From Solidesulfovibrio sp. (lineage in GTDB: Bacteria > Desulfobacterota > Desulfovibrionia > Desulfovibrionales > Desulfovibrionaceae), in contig NZ_JBCFBA010000013.1 of NCBI RefSeq assembly GCF_038562415.1, positions 62,001 through 126,000 on the forward strand: 64,000 nucleotides of DNA, given 5' to 3'. The notes beneath the pieces are model-generated. The model searched no databases, was not told where the DNA came from, and worked only from the letters and a program-made list of their open reading frames with translations. The translations under genes were made by a program, and so were the position numbers. Positions 1-8,827 of the stretch are shown here, piece after piece (the stretch's first letter is position 1; every line of letters starts with the position of its first letter).

Positions 1-669
1 TGCCGGCACCACGCCGTGAAGCATTTCGTGTTCGCTTCCTCCAGCTCGGTCTACGGCCTCAATACGACCATGCCCTTTTCCGTGCATGACAATGTCGACC
101 ATCCCATCAGCCTCTATGCGGCCTCCAAGAAATCCAACGAACTGATGGCCCATTCCTACAGCTATCTCTTCGGCTTGCCCTGCACGGGCCTGCGCTTTTT
201 CACGGTGTACGGCCCTTGGGGCCGGCCCGACATGGCCTTGTTCTTATTTACGGAAGCGATCCTGGCGGACAAGCCCATCCAGGTCTTCAACCATGGCCGC
301 ATGGAACGGGATTTCACCTATATTGACGATATCGTTGAAGGTGTTGTCCGGGTCACCCTCAATACCGCCGCGCCCAATCCCGACTGGAATCCGGCCCAGC
401 CCGATCCCAGCACCAGTGTGGCGCCCTACCGCCTGTACAACATCGGCAACAACAACAGCGTTTCCCTGCTGCGCTTCATCGAATGCATCGAGGAGGCCCT
501 CGGCAAAAAGGCGATCATGGAAATGATGCCTTTGCAGCCCGGCGATGTACCGGCCACCCGGGCCAATGTGGACGACCTGGTCCGGGATGTGGGTTTTCAG
601 CCGGCCACGCCCCTGGAAACGGGTATCGCCCGTTTCATTGACTGGTACCGCGAATATTACCTGCAATGA
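1..669 (+). CDS. NAD-dependent epimerase/dehydratase, C-terminal part (UDP-glucuronate 4-epimerase type)
   Basis: The reading frame is open from the first base, so the gene starts upstream of the window and its Rossmann NAD-binding N-terminus is missing. What remains has the extended-SDR signature FASSSSVYG, then the catalytic Tyr and Lys in YAASKKSNE, and a sugar-binding region with [13 protein letters not shown]. These features fit the UDP-glucuronate/UDP-galacturonate 4-epimerase group, which makes sugar nucleotides for surface polysaccharide. A GTG at 16 is an internal valine codon and not the true start. The exact substrate cannot be read from this fragment. Confidence 0.88.
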   Translation, partial: CRHHAVKHFVFASSSSVYGLNTTMPFSVHDNVDHPISLYAASKKSNELMAHSYSYLFGLPCTGLRFFTVYGPWGRPDMALFLFTEAILADKPIQVFNHGRMERDFTYIDDIVEGVVRVTLNTAAPNPDWNPAQPDPSTSVAPYRLYNIGNNNSVSLLRFIECIEEALGKKAIMEMMPLQPGDVPATRANVDDLVRDVGFQPATPLETGIARFIDWYREYYLQ

Positions 670-671
670 TG

Positions 672-700
672 TTGACAGGATGGCATTGGTCCTCTAATCG
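672..700 (+). promoter_or_regulatory. Sigma-70-type promoter in front of the small gene at 745
   Basis: TTGACA at 672-677 is followed after 17 bp by TAATCG at 695-700. The -35 box is perfect, the spacing is ideal and the -10 box is weak. It lies between the epimerase stop and the next start, so it could drive 745-1035 and possibly read on into parA. Confidence 0.5.
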
Positions 701-744
701 GACTTGGACAAACTTCAAAACCGCCTCAAGGACGGACTCGGGAG

Positions 745-1035
745 ATGGAATTCCAGACCACGAAACGTGATCTCGAAACTGTTTTCACGCGCATCCAGAA
801 CCAGGTCGCGGAAGCGAATCTGCCCGACGAGGAGTCGGTCAATCGGCTTGTCCGTCTGGCCCGCAAACTCCACCAGTTGGCCGATGAGGATTGGGTGGAC
901 GAAGCCGAGGATTTCTCGCATCTGGCCGGCCAACTCCTCAACGCCGTCAAGAAAGGCGACGTGGAAGACTGCGTCATGCTTGTCGAATCCCTGGACGATG
1001 CCCAATCCTTCTGCCACCGGATGTTCCGCGACTAG
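745..1035 (+). CDS. Small conserved-type helical protein of unknown function
   Basis: This 96-residue, acidic and predominantly helical protein has no signal peptide, no membrane segment and no recognisable motif. It has one Cys near residue 76 and one near residue 91. The start is the ATG at 745, just after a purine-rich stretch (AAGGACGG, then GGGAG touching the start). It sits directly upstream of parS and parA. Coding is supported by frame-consistent high third-position GC and the absence of a better ORF on either strand. I do not recognise the family with confidence. Confidence 0.7.
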   Translation: MEFQTTKRDLETVFTRIQNQVAEANLPDEESVNRLVRLARKLHQLADEDWVDEAEDFSHLAGQLLNAVKKGDVEDCVMLVESLDDAQSFCHRMFRD

Positions 1036-1043
1036 ACCGGCCG

Positions 1044-1065
1044 GCCTGTTTCACGTGAAACAGGC
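1044..1065. promoter_or_regulatory. parS: parS centromere-like site
   Basis: TGTTTCACGTGAAACA (1047-1062) is exactly the 16-bp consensus parS bound by chromosomal ParB (Spo0J). Here the palindrome extends to 22 bp (1044-1065). It lies 56 bp before parA and about 1.6 kb before parB, as expected for an origin-proximal parABS locus. Confidence 0.95.
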
Positions 1066-1120
1066 GCCGCGCGGCCTCGGTGCATGAGGAAAGGGTCGGT
1101 AACGGCCAAGGAGGCAACGC

Positions 1121-1894
1121 ATGGCGCGGGTCATCGTCATCGCCAACCAGAAGGGCGGTGTGGGCAAAACGACCACCGCCGTGAACCTGGCCGCTTCCCT
1201 GGCGGTCATGGAAAAGAAAACCCTGCTCATCGACTGCGATCCGCAGGCCAATGCCGGCAGCGGGTTGTCCATCTATCCGGAAAAAACCCCCGAGAACCTC
1301 TATTCCGTGCTCTACGAACCCGAGCGCGCCAGGCAGGCCATCGTGGGCACCGAACTGCCCTGCCTCGCCGTGCTGCCGTCCGGTCCGGATCTCGTGGCCG
1401 CGGATATCGAGCTCGTGGACAAGCCCGGCCGGGAATACTACCTGCGCACGCTCATCCAGGGCCTGGCCGAGGACTACGAGTACATCCTCCTCGACTGCCC
1501 GCCGTCCCTGGGCCTGGTGACGCTCAACGCCCTGTGCGCGGCCACGGAAATGCTCGTGCCGCTGCAGTGCGAATACTACGCCCTGGAAGGCATCGCCCAG
1601 TTGCTGCGGACCTATGACCTGGTGCGCAAGCGCTTCAACAACCGCCTGGCGCTGCTCGGCGTGGTCCTGACCATGTACGACGGCCGCAACAAGCTCAATC
1701 GCCACGTCAAGCGCGAAGTCTGGAAATGCTTTCCCAAGCTCTATTTCCAGACGCTCATTCCCCGCAACATCCGCCTGTCCGAAGCCCCGAGCTACGGCAA
1801 ACCCGTGCTCACCCACGACATCAAATCCCGGGGGGCCGAGGCCTATCTGTCCCTGGCCCAGGAGGTCGTGCGCCGCCGGCCGGTCGGCAATTGA
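1121..1894 (+). CDS. parA: ParA/Soj chromosome-partitioning ATPase
   Basis: ParA forms nucleoid-bound ATP dimers that ParB-parS complexes follow during origin segregation. The 257-residue protein has the deviant Walker A motif KGGVGKTTT at residues 11-19, the A' region [11 protein letters not shown], and Walker B in [11 protein letters not shown], all diagnostic of the MinD/ParA family. It lacks the N-terminal HTH of plasmid type Ia ParA, so it is the chromosomal Soj type. The ATG at 1121 follows AAGGAGG at good spacing. parS lies just upstream and parB follows after a gene on the opposite strand. Confidence 0.96.
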   Translation: MARVIVIANQKGGVGKTTTAVNLAASLAVMEKKTLLIDCDPQANAGSGLSIYPEKTPENLYSVLYEPERARQAIVGTELPCLAVLPSGPDLVAADIELVDKPGREYYLRTLIQGLAEDYEYILLDCPPSLGLVTLNALCAATEMLVPLQCEYYALEGIAQLLRTYDLVRKRFNNRLALLGVVLTMYDGRNKLNRHVKREVWKCFPKLYFQTLIPRNIRLSEAPSYGKPVLTHDIKSRGAEAYLSLAQEVVRRRPVGN

Positions 1895-1906
1895 ACGGAC
1901 GCGAAT

Positions 1907-1943
1907 AAAAAAGGCCGCCCCCGCAAGGAGGCGGCCTTTTTAT
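1907..1943. terminator. Bidirectional rho-independent terminator between parA and the zinc-ribbon gene
   Basis: AAAAAAGGCCGCC (1907-1919) pairs with GGCGGCCTTTTT (1930-1941). The stem has an A tract on one side and a T tract on the other, so it can end transcription from both convergent genes. Confidence 0.85.
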
Positions 1944-1954
1944 TGGGGGCGGGA

Positions 1955-2389
1955 TCAGGAACAGCGATCGACGTAGGGATGGCATTCCACGGTGAGATGT
2001 TTCTTGAAATGCTTTTTGAGGATCAAGGACTTGCAGGACTGGCATTGGAAGGTTACGAGTCCTCCCAGGTTGGCGCCCCGCAGGCGGAACACGCGGGGTT
2101 CGTCGGCGCGCCAGTCCGGCGTGGAGGCGCCGCAGTGTTCGCAGGCCACGTCGTAGGCCGGCGGGTAGGTGAAATCCCAATAGGCCAGCAAGGCCTCCCA
2201 TTCGGACAGGGGTTCGGGCTTGACCTCGGGTTCGGGCCGACAGGACGGGTCCAGGTCGTAGAGGTCCCGTTTGAGGATCGGAAGAACCGCCTCCCGGACA
2301 CGGGACCACAGTTCGGGGCTTATGTGGACACCGCGCGCCTTGCCGTCGGCATCGAACAGTTCCAGTAAATGGGAGGAAATCGGGGGCAC
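1955..2389 (-). CDS. Zinc-ribbon protein of unknown function
   Basis: The 144-residue protein has two CxxC pairs, CEHCG and CQSCK, about 35 residues apart. This forms a likely zinc ribbon in its C-terminal half, followed by a basic HFKKH segment. The N-terminal half is acidic and hydrophilic, with no signal peptide. The GTG at 2389 is preferred because AGGAG lies six bases upstream; an ATG at 2452 would add 21 residues without a visible ribosome site. The gene lies between parA and parB on the opposite strand, converging on the shared terminator after parA and diverging from parB. Function unknown. Confidence 0.72.
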   Translation of the reverse strand: MPPISSHLLELFDADGKARGVHISPELWSRVREAVLPILKRDLYDLDPSCRPEPEVKPEPLSEWEALLAYWDFTYPPAYDVACEHCGASTPDWRADEPRVFRLRGANLGGLVTFQCQSCKSLILKKHFKKHLTVECHPYVDRCS

Positions 2390-2656
2390 GGCCTGCTCCT
2401 GGTTACGGGTCGGTGGGATGGCGCGGATTTTCGGGAGCCGCGCGGAAATCATGGTAGCGCATGCGTCGGCCGCGTCAAGGGACGCGGCGGGCCGTGGGCA
2501 AGACGCACGGCCCGCGCGGGCGGGTGCGGAAAATGTCACGGCTTTGCCGCCTGGCCCGCTGGTATGGAACGCGACAACGTCGCTTGAAAACGGTATTGCG
2601 TGAGCATTGCGGCCGGGCGACCCGCGCGGCCGGAGTTGCGAAAAAGGAATGCGTGC

Positions 2657-3592
2657 ATGGCGCAAGCCCAAAAAGGATTGGGCAGGGGCCTCGAAGCCCT
2701 GCTCGGCGGGTACCGGGAAGAGGAAACGCGGGAAGGTTCCGTCACGCTGGCCCTTGGCGCCATACGGGCCAATCCCGATCAGCCCAGACGGGTGTTCGAA
2801 CCCGAGGCGCTGGCGGAACTGGCGGATTCCATCCGGGAACAGGGCCTGTTGCAGCCCGTGCTGGTGCGGCCCGTATCCGGCGCCGGTGGGGTGAGTCACG
2901 AGATCGTGGCCGGCGAACGCCGCTGGCGCGCGGCCAAGTTGGCCGGATTGGCCGAGATCCCGGTCATCGTGCGCGACGTGGACGACGAACAGGGCCTGGC
3001 CCTGGCCCTGGTGGAAAACCTCCAGCGCGAGGACCTCAACCCCATGGAAGAGGCGGCGGGGTTTCACCTGCTGTCCACGCGCTTCGGCATGAGCCAGGAA
3101 GCCCTGGCCCGGACCGTGGGCAAAAGCCGCCCGGCCGTGGCCAATGCCCTGCGCCTGCTTCAGCTGCCCGAGGCCATGCGGGCCGATGTGTCCGCCGGCA
3201 AGCTGTCGGCCGGGCATGCCCGGGCCCTGCTGGCCGTGGCCGACGAAGGGTTGCGCGAGGCCTTGTGGCGGCGCATCGTGGATCGGGGCGCAAGCGTGCG
3301 CGAGGCCGAGGAAGCGGCCAGCCACGTCAAGGCGCACGGGGTGTTGCCGGCCGATGCCGCAACGGCCAAGCCCGCCGCGCCGCGACGGGAAAAAAGCCGT
3401 GCCGCGCCGGAGAAGCTGCTGGCCGACCTCGAAGGCGCGCTGACCCAGCGGGCCGGGGTCATGGCCAAGGCCACGGGTTCGGTCGATCATGGGCGGATCA
3501 CCTTCCATTTCAGCTCCCGGCGCGAACTGGAGGGCCTGCTCGACCATTTCGGCCTTTCCGGGGTGATCGCGGCCGATGGCGACGGCGTCTAG
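2657..3592 (+). CDS. parB: ParB/Spo0J chromosome-partitioning protein
   Basis: ParB is a CTP-dependent clamp that loads at parS and spreads to build the partition complex. The 311-residue protein starts with the typical KGLGRGLEALLGG. It continues with the ParB/Srx nuclease-like fold (ANPDQPRRVFEPEAL, then the CTP-binding GERRWRAAKLAG), a helix-turn-helix around MSQEALARTVGKSRPAVANALR, and a short C-terminal dimerisation region after an Ala/Lys linker. The ATG at 2657 follows AAAAAGGA. In-frame codons upstream to 2600 lack the family signature. Confidence 0.95.
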   Translation: MAQAQKGLGRGLEALLGGYREEETREGSVTLALGAIRANPDQPRRVFEPEALAELADSIREQGLLQPVLVRPVSGAGGVSHEIVAGERRWRAAKLAGLAEIPVIVRDVDDEQGLALALVENLQREDLNPMEEAAGFHLLSTRFGMSQEALARTVGKSRPAVANALRLLQLPEAMRADVSAGKLSAGHARALLAVADEGLREALWRRIVDRGASVREAEEAASHVKAHGVLPADAATAKPAAPRREKSRAAPEKLLADLEGALTQRAGVMAKATGSVDHGRITFHFSSRRELEGLLDHFGLSGVIAADGDGV

Positions 3593-3697
3593 CCCGTGTT
3601 CGGGTCAAGGCGCGCCAGGGCGTCCTCGCGATGGGTGGTAGGGATTGTCACGGTCCTGTTATGGCGCGGCGCGCAAGCCGAAAAGGCTGGAACGGGT

Positions 3698-4036
3698 TTG
3701 AACGAATCGCATGAGCAACAGGCCGCCGGCTGGCGGCTGTCCACCGGGGAAGCGCCCGGTGTGGTGGTTTTTGGCGGGGAAATCGATTTTTCGGTCACGC
3801 CGCAGGTGCGGGATCGGCTGCTGGAGCTCCTGCGGGACACCTCCGGCGAGGTCGTCCTGGACATGGCCGAGCTGCGCTACATCGACAGCTCGGGCCTGGC
3901 GTTGCTCCTCGAACTGCGCAAGCTCCTGCTCGAAAAAAAGCGCACGGTGCGCATCCGCTCCATCGCGCCGCAGGTGCGCAAGCTCCTGCACCTCACCCAG
4001 CTCGGTGAGATGTTCGGGCTGTCGGACCGGGACTAA
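3698..4036 (+). CDS. STAS-domain protein, MlaB-like
   Basis: The protein of about 112 residues is a single STAS domain with the signature DMAELRYIDSSGLALLLEL. The Ser in IDSSG is the position phosphorylated in anti-sigma-factor antagonists. Because it directly precedes an MlaE permease gene (6-bp gap), the likely role is the MlaB subunit, which binds and stabilises the MlaF ATPase. The start is uncertain: TTG at 3698 is chosen because the ATG at 3711 is in another frame, while GTG at 3596 would add a segment that looks non-coding. Confidence 0.85.
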   Translation: MNESHEQQAAGWRLSTGEAPGVVVFGGEIDFSVTPQVRDRLLELLRDTSGEVVLDMAELRYIDSSGLALLLELRKLLLEKKRTVRIRSIAPQVRKLLHLTQLGEMFGLSDRD

Positions 4037-4041
4037 GCGGG

Positions 4042-4812
4042 ATGGCCGGGGCCGGGGGTGATGGGGGCGTCTTCGTCTGGCTGGTGATGCGGCTTTTCGG
4101 CTGCATCCGGGCCGGCCTCCTGCCCTGGCGTCGGGCCAAGGCCTACCAGCGCTCGCGGCTGTGGTCGCACCTGTCCTGGATCGGCGCGGATTCGCTACCG
4201 ATCATCAGTGTCATCGCCGCCTGCGTGGGCATCATCCTGGCCCTGCAATCGGCCACCCAGCTGGAAAAGGTCGGGGCGTTGAGCTACGTGGCCAACCTGG
4301 TCGGCTTTTCCATCGCCACGGAGCTGGGGCCGCTTTTGACCTGCCTCATCCTGGCCGGCCGGGCCGGGGCGGCCTTTACCGCCGAGATCGCCACCATGCG
4401 CATTTCCGAGGAGATCGACGCCCTGGAGGTCATGGGCATCGATCCGGTCCGGTTCCTGGTCTGGCCGAAATTCGCCGCCATGTGCGTCATGGCCCCCCTG
4501 CTCACCCTGTGGTGCGACGGCGTGGGCATCAGCGCCGGCGGCATCTTTTCCACCCTGGCCCTGGGGCTGTCGGGCAAGGCCTATTTCCTGCAAACCGCCC
4601 ACTTCCTGACCATGCGCGACATTCTGGCCGGCCTGGTCAAAAGCGCCGGCTTCGGCGTCACCATCACGCTCGTTTCCTGCTGGCAGGGCTTCCTGGCCCG
4701 GGAAGGCGCGGCCGACGTCGGCCGGCGCACCACCAAGGCCGTGGTGCAATCGATTTTCCTCATGATCCTTTTGGATTTGTTTTTTACGGCCCTCAATTAT
4801 ATCTTCCGCTGA
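4042..4812 (+). CDS. mlaE: MlaE-type phospholipid ABC transporter permease
   Basis: This 256-residue integral membrane protein of the MlaE family (DUF140) has an amphipathic N-terminus and five or so hydrophobic segments. The family motif ELGPLLTCLILAGRAGAAFTA and the following MRISEEIDALEVMGIDP form the MlaF-coupling region. It acts in the inner membrane, moving glycerophospholipids between inner and outer membranes with the ATPase and MCE protein encoded next. The gene is tightly packed between the STAS gene and the ATPase gene. Confidence 0.93.
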   Translation: MAGAGGDGGVFVWLVMRLFGCIRAGLLPWRRAKAYQRSRLWSHLSWIGADSLPIISVIAACVGIILALQSATQLEKVGALSYVANLVGFSIATELGPLLTCLILAGRAGAAFTAEIATMRISEEIDALEVMGIDPVRFLVWPKFAAMCVMAPLLTLWCDGVGISAGGIFSTLALGLSGKAYFLQTAHFLTMRDILAGLVKSAGFGVTITLVSCWQGFLAREGAADVGRRTTKAVVQSIFLMILLDLFFTALNYIFR

Positions 4813-4827
4813 AAAAGGAGCGTTGCC

Positions 4828-5682
4828 GTGTCGGGCCGACTGGAATCGCCGGAAATCGCCTTGCGCGACGTGAGTGTGGGCTACGGCGAGCGCACGGTGC
4901 TCTCGGGCGTGCGCACGGTGCTGCCCGGCGGCAGGATCAGCGTGATCCTCGGCGGCTCGGGCTGCGGCAAATCCACGCTTCTGCGCAACATCATCGGCCT
5001 CGTGCCCATCCAGTCGGGCCGCATCGTCCTCGGCGGCCGGGACATGGCCGCCATGGACGCGGCCGAACAGTTGGCCATGCGCCGGCGCATGGGCGTGCTG
5101 TTCCAGGACGGGGCGCTCCTGGGCTCGCTGCGCCTGGGCGAGAACATCGCCCTGCCCCTGCGCGAGCACACCGACCTCTCGGATTCGCTCATCGAGGAGG
5201 TCGTGCGGCTCAAGCTGCGGCTGGTGGGCCTGGCCGATTTCCTGGACTATTTCCCGAGCGAACTTTCGGGCGGCATGCGCAAGCGGGCCGGCCTGGCCCG
5301 GGCCATGGCCCTCGATCCGGCGGTGCTGTTGTGCGACGAGCCGACCTCCGGCCTCGATCCCGTGACCGCCGCGGACATGGACCAACTGGTGCTGGAACTC
5401 AAGGCCACCTTCGATATGACCATCGTGGTGGTCACCCACGATCTGGCCAGCCTCTACGCCATCGCCGACCACGTGGTGGTGCTGCGCGACGGCCGGATGC
5501 TCTTCGAAGGGCCGCTGGCCGCCCTGGCCGACTGCGACGAGCCCTTCATCCGGCGGTTCCTGGGCCGGATGCCGTCGCGGGAAAGCAAGGTGTTGCCGGG
5601 GACCTGGGCCGAACTGGTTGCCGGCCGCCGCCGGGGCCTGGCCGGCGGGATCGCGCAAGGGGGGCCTGATGCTGTCGGCTAA
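4828..5682 (+). CDS. mlaF: MlaF-type ABC transporter ATPase
   Basis: The 284-residue ATPase has Walker A GGSGCGKST (residues 42-50), Q-loop FQDGALLGSL, signature LSGGMRKRAGLARA, Walker B LLCDEPTSGLDP and the switch His in VVVTHD. The GGMRKR variant of the signature is typical of MlaF (lipid-transport ABC) proteins. The GTG start at 4828 follows AAAAAGGAG. The 3' end overlaps the MCE gene by 14 bp, indicating translational coupling. It energises the MlaE permease from the cytoplasm. Confidence 0.94.
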   Translation: MSGRLESPEIALRDVSVGYGERTVLSGVRTVLPGGRISVILGGSGCGKSTLLRNIIGLVPIQSGRIVLGGRDMAAMDAAEQLAMRRRMGVLFQDGALLGSLRLGENIALPLREHTDLSDSLIEEVVRLKLRLVGLADFLDYFPSELSGGMRKRAGLARAMALDPAVLLCDEPTSGLDPVTAADMDQLVLELKATFDMTIVVVTHDLASLYAIADHVVVLRDGRMLFEGPLAALADCDEPFIRRFLGRMPSRESKVLPGTWAELVAGRRRGLAGGIAQGGPDAVG

Positions 5683-6574
5683 GGCGAGCAAGTCCGATTA
5701 TGCCAAGGCCGTGGGGACGCTGCTGCTTGGGCTGTGCATCCTGGGCGCGTTCATGGTGGTGCTTGGCGGCAACTGGTTCTGGGTCAAGTACGACAAATAC
5801 AGGGTCTCTTTCGCTTCGGTCAAGGATTTGAGCCCGGGGCGGACGGTCAAGTACGCCGGCCTGGACATCGGCCGCGTGGCCGCCATCGACCTGGACCCGG
5901 CCAATCCCCGGCGCATTGCCGTGGGCCTCGACATCCGCAGGGGCTTCCCGCTCTACGAAGGCACGGTGGCGCGCATCGCCCAGAAGGGCCTGGTGGGCGA
6001 TTACTACGTCCTGCTGGAACTGCGCGGGGAACCGGGGCCGCGGTTGCAGCCCGGGAGCGACCTGCCGGCGATATCCACCATGGACATGCAGGAGCTGGCG
6101 GCCAAGGCCGGCGAGATGCTCGACGACGTGCGGCCCAAGATCAACGAGATCGCGGACAACATCGCCAAGCTTTTCACCGAGGAGAATACCGAATCCCTCA
6201 AGCGGGCCCTGGAAGGCACGCCCGTCCTTGTCGAGGACCTGCGCCGGGCGGCCAACGATTTCCGCAAGAACTGGGACATGCTGTCGGCCAAGGGCGGCCT
6301 GGCCGCGGACAGCCTGGACAAGACCCTGCGCCGGATGGAAAAGGCCGTAACCAGCCTGGAAGGCGAGCTGACCAGGACCTTGGAGAATTTCCGCAAACAG
6401 GGCGACCGGATCGGCGGCCTGGTCGGCGACGTGCGCCAGGGGTTCGGCTACGATCAGGAACAGTTGGAAGACATTCTCAAAAATCTCAACCGGACGAGCC
6501 GCGAGATCAAGGAGCTTTCCGGGCGCCTGCGCGAGCGGCCCTGGGAGCTGTTGCGGCCGCCCACGGGAAAATAA
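5669..6574 (+). CDS. mlaD: MCE-domain lipid-binding protein, MlaD-like
   Basis: The 301-residue protein has one N-terminal transmembrane helix (about residues 15-35) and then an MCE domain (about 40-115, with KDLSPGRTVKYAGLDIGRV). A long helical, coiled-coil-prone C-terminal part follows. MCE proteins form periplasmic hexamers that carry phospholipid. The ATG at 5669 lies behind AAGGGGGG inside the end of the ATPase gene. The long helical tail exceeds E. coli MlaD (183 residues) and resembles MCE proteins with extended needle-like helices. Confidence 0.92.
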   Translation: MLSAKASKSDYAKAVGTLLLGLCILGAFMVVLGGNWFWVKYDKYRVSFASVKDLSPGRTVKYAGLDIGRVAAIDLDPANPRRIAVGLDIRRGFPLYEGTVARIAQKGLVGDYYVLLELRGEPGPRLQPGSDLPAISTMDMQELAAKAGEMLDDVRPKINEIADNIAKLFTEENTESLKRALEGTPVLVEDLRRAANDFRKNWDMLSAKGGLAADSLDKTLRRMEKAVTSLEGELTRTLENFRKQGDRIGGLVGDVRQGFGYDQEQLEDILKNLNRTSREIKELSGRLRERPWELLRPPTGK

Positions 6575-6576
6575 GC

Positions 6577-7209
6577 ATGGGTATCGCGACGTTTTGCGGC
6601 CGGAGTCTGTTGGTTGTGGTTGTCGCGGCGAGCCTGGCCGGCTGTTTCGGCAAGCCGCCGCCGCCGCAACGCTATCTGCGTGTGGAACTGGAGCAGGCCC
6701 CCTGCCCCGGCGAAACGGCGGCCCAGCATCGCCTGCCGCTCGGTTTCAAGGGCCTGACCGCCATGGAGAACCTGGACCGCACCGCCGTGCTGACCGCCCG
6801 GGACCGGGTGCTCACGGCCAGCCTCGAATACTACTGGGAGGGGCCGCCGCAAGACGTGGTGGGCCGGGCCCTGCGCCAGGGCCTCGAATGCCAGTCCACG
6901 GGCCTGACCCCGGTGGATTACCAGCCGCGCGTGGCCCACGACGCGGTGCTCACGGGCCAGGTCACGGCCTTTAACGTCGAGGAGACCGAGGGCGGCCGGT
7001 TCGTGGTTTCCGTCCATCTGGACCTGTGGACCAAGAACATGACCGCGCGCGTCTCGGCCGGCGATTTCAACGCCTATTATCCGCTGGAGAATTTCAGCGG
7101 CCCGACCATCGCCGCCGCCGCGTCCAACGCCCTGGGCCGCATCGTGCCCAAGGTGGTGGAATGGCTCGACAGCGGCATGCCCAAGCTCCAAAAGGCCCTG
7201 GCCCAATAA
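6577..7209 (+). CDS. ABC-transport auxiliary lipoprotein (PqiC/DUF330-like)
   Basis: The 210-residue protein has a hydrophobic N-terminus ending in the lipobox LAGC, with the lipidated Cys at residue 23, so it is a lipoprotein. The mature part, with strand-rich segments such as LDLWTKNMTARVS, fits the auxiliary lipoprotein family found with MCE/Mla operons (PqiC-like). That family usually anchors the lipid-transfer complex at the outer membrane. It starts 2 bp after the MCE stop codon and is the last Mla gene in the operon. Confidence 0.82.
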   Translation: MGIATFCGRSLLVVVVAASLAGCFGKPPPPQRYLRVELEQAPCPGETAAQHRLPLGFKGLTAMENLDRTAVLTARDRVLTASLEYYWEGPPQDVVGRALRQGLECQSTGLTPVDYQPRVAHDAVLTGQVTAFNVEETEGGRFVVSVHLDLWTKNMTARVSAGDFNAYYPLENFSGPTIAAAASNALGRIVPKVVEWLDSGMPKLQKALAQ

Positions 7210-7219
7210 GGGGGAAGCC

Positions 7220-7621
7220 ATGTTGTGGGCGTTTGCCATCATTGCCGAGCAGCGTATCGGCGAAGCCATGGCCCGGGGCGAATTCGACAACCTGGAAGGC
7301 CGGGGCAGGAAGATCGACTTCGCGGACGAATCCATGATCCCGCAAGACCTGCGCATGGCCTACAAGATCCTCAAAAACGCCGGTTACCTGCCCCAGGAGC
7401 TCCTGGAGGAGAAAGAGATCGTCACGGCCACGGAACTGCTCGCCGCGGCCACGGACGAGCAGGAGCGCTACCGCCAGATGCAAAAGCTCAATCTCCTCGT
7501 GACCAAGGTCAACGCCCGGCGGCGCCGGCCCGTCAACCTGGAAAAGGACCAGGCCTACTACCGGAAGGTCGTGGAGCGGGTGTCCGTCAGGCAACGCAAA
7601 CCGGAAACGAAAGATTCATAA
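7220..7621 (+). CDS. DUF1992 / DnaJ-homologue subfamily C member 28 domain protein
   Basis: This 133-residue soluble protein begins with the conserved block AEQRIGEAMARGEFDNLEGRGRK split over residues 9-31, then DLRMAYKILKNAGYLP. This is the hallmark of the DUF1992 family (human DNAJC28 C-terminal region, bacterial YhdN-like proteins). No J domain is present. The ATG at 7220 follows GGGGAAG, 10 bp after the lipoprotein gene, so it is probably in the same operon. The biochemical role of the family is not established. Confidence 0.85.
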   Translation: MLWAFAIIAEQRIGEAMARGEFDNLEGRGRKIDFADESMIPQDLRMAYKILKNAGYLPQELLEEKEIVTATELLAAATDEQERYRQMQKLNLLVTKVNARRRRPVNLEKDQAYYRKVVERVSVRQRKPETKDS

Positions 7622-7673
7622 TTCCAAAGCGATAGGTCTGCCTGGTCGGCCAAGGAAGCGCCACGGGACGCCG

Positions 7674-8699
7674 TCAGGACACCACGATGGCGGCATCCTG
7701 GGAAAGGCCGAGAAAAAACCGGCGATCGTCCTGGCCCAGGGGCAATTGCTCGTCCGTGGCCAGCATGGCGTAGGCCTTGCGGACCTCGGTGCGCACGGCG
7801 GCGAGCCGGTGCAGCCGCCTGGCCGGCGCGCCCGAGGCGGCCAGGCGACGGGCCAGGGCCAGGAGGGTCTTGGCCCGGGCCAGGACCGTGTGGCGCGAAA
7901 GGGCCTTGTCCCGGCCCGAGGCGGCGATGGCCGGCAGATTCGGGTCGTCAAGGGCTTGCAAGGCCAGGCGGGCGGCCTCGACGGGGTCGCCGCGCCGGTA
8001 GGTCAGCAGGTCGCGGCCGGGGGTGAACAGGTCGCGCAGGCCGTTGCCCACCTCCTCGGTCAAAAGGGCCGCGCCGCTGGCCAGGGCCTCGAACACCCGG
8101 AAATTGAGCTCCCCGGCGGCGCTCTGGTTGAGGACCAGGCGGGAGCGGGCGAAAATGGGCGCGAAATCGCCGGAGGCGGTAAAAAGGGGCGCCTTGGTGC
8201 GAAACGCCCGCAAAAAGGGTTTTCGGGCGGCATTGACCCGCCCTTCCAGGGTACCGACGAAGGAAACCGGGATGTCGCGGGGCTGGCCCGGATCGACCGT
8301 GCGGACGGGGTCGCAGAAAAGCGGCAGCCATTTGGCCGGGCGGCCCTGGGGCGAAAAGGAAAACAGGGGAAGATAGTCCTTCTGGGCCACGCACACGGCA
8401 TCGAAGCCGGCGCTGTAGGGCATGTGCCAGGGGTGCATGTACTGGTCCACGGAATAGCCGATGACAACGGCCGGCAAGGTCTCGAAGCCGAAGACCCAGG
8501 GGATCTGGCAGGCGTCGCACCAGAAGACGAGGTCCGGGGCGAAGCCCCGCCCCTCCAGCAGGGACGCGAACCGCCGGGCGGACAGGGGTTCGGTCAGGGC
8601 GATGTCGCAGGATCGGTCCGTGCCCAGGGACAGGACGTCGTGGCCGAGGGCCCGGAAGGTGGCGACGAAGGCCGTGTGGTGCACATTGACGATGCGCAT
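7674..8699 (-). CDS. CgeB-like glycosyltransferase
   Basis: The 341-residue protein has an N-terminal Rossmann-like half ([20 protein letters not shown]) and a C-terminal GT-B half. The latter contains [20 protein letters not shown], the nucleotide-sugar-binding Glyco_trans_1_2 region of CgeB-type transferases. It probably glycosylates a surface structure or flagellin; the acceptor cannot be inferred. ATG at 8699 is chosen because the fold begins there; ATG codons further upstream (to 8741) add a low-complexity tail. Confidence 0.8.
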   Translation of the reverse strand: MRIVNVHHTAFVATFRALGHDVLSLGTDRSCDIALTEPLSARRFASLLEGRGFAPDLVFWCDACQIPWVFGFETLPAVVIGYSVDQYMHPWHMPYSAGFDAVCVAQKDYLPLFSFSPQGRPAKWLPLFCDPVRTVDPGQPRDIPVSFVGTLEGRVNAARKPFLRAFRTKAPLFTASGDFAPIFARSRLVLNQSAAGELNFRVFEALASGAALLTEEVGNGLRDLFTPGRDLLTYRRGDPVEAARLALQALDDPNLPAIAASGRDKALSRHTVLARAKTLLALARRLAASGAPARRLHRLAAVRTEVRKAYAMLATDEQLPLGQDDRRFFLGLSQDAAIVVS

Positions 8700-8827
8700 G
8701 GCGTCACGGCCTCGCGTCATGTTCCGAAGGGAAAAGGCCACGCGGCGAACTTGCCAGAAGCGGCCCGCGTGTGGAAAACTTCCCGCCTCGGCATGTCGCC
8801 GTACCCAATCGCACCAAGGAAACCGCC

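Noticed and set aside
16-669. Taking GTG at 16 as the epimerase start
   Set aside because: The frame is open upstream and the family needs about 100 more N-terminal residues, so the gene is cut by the window.
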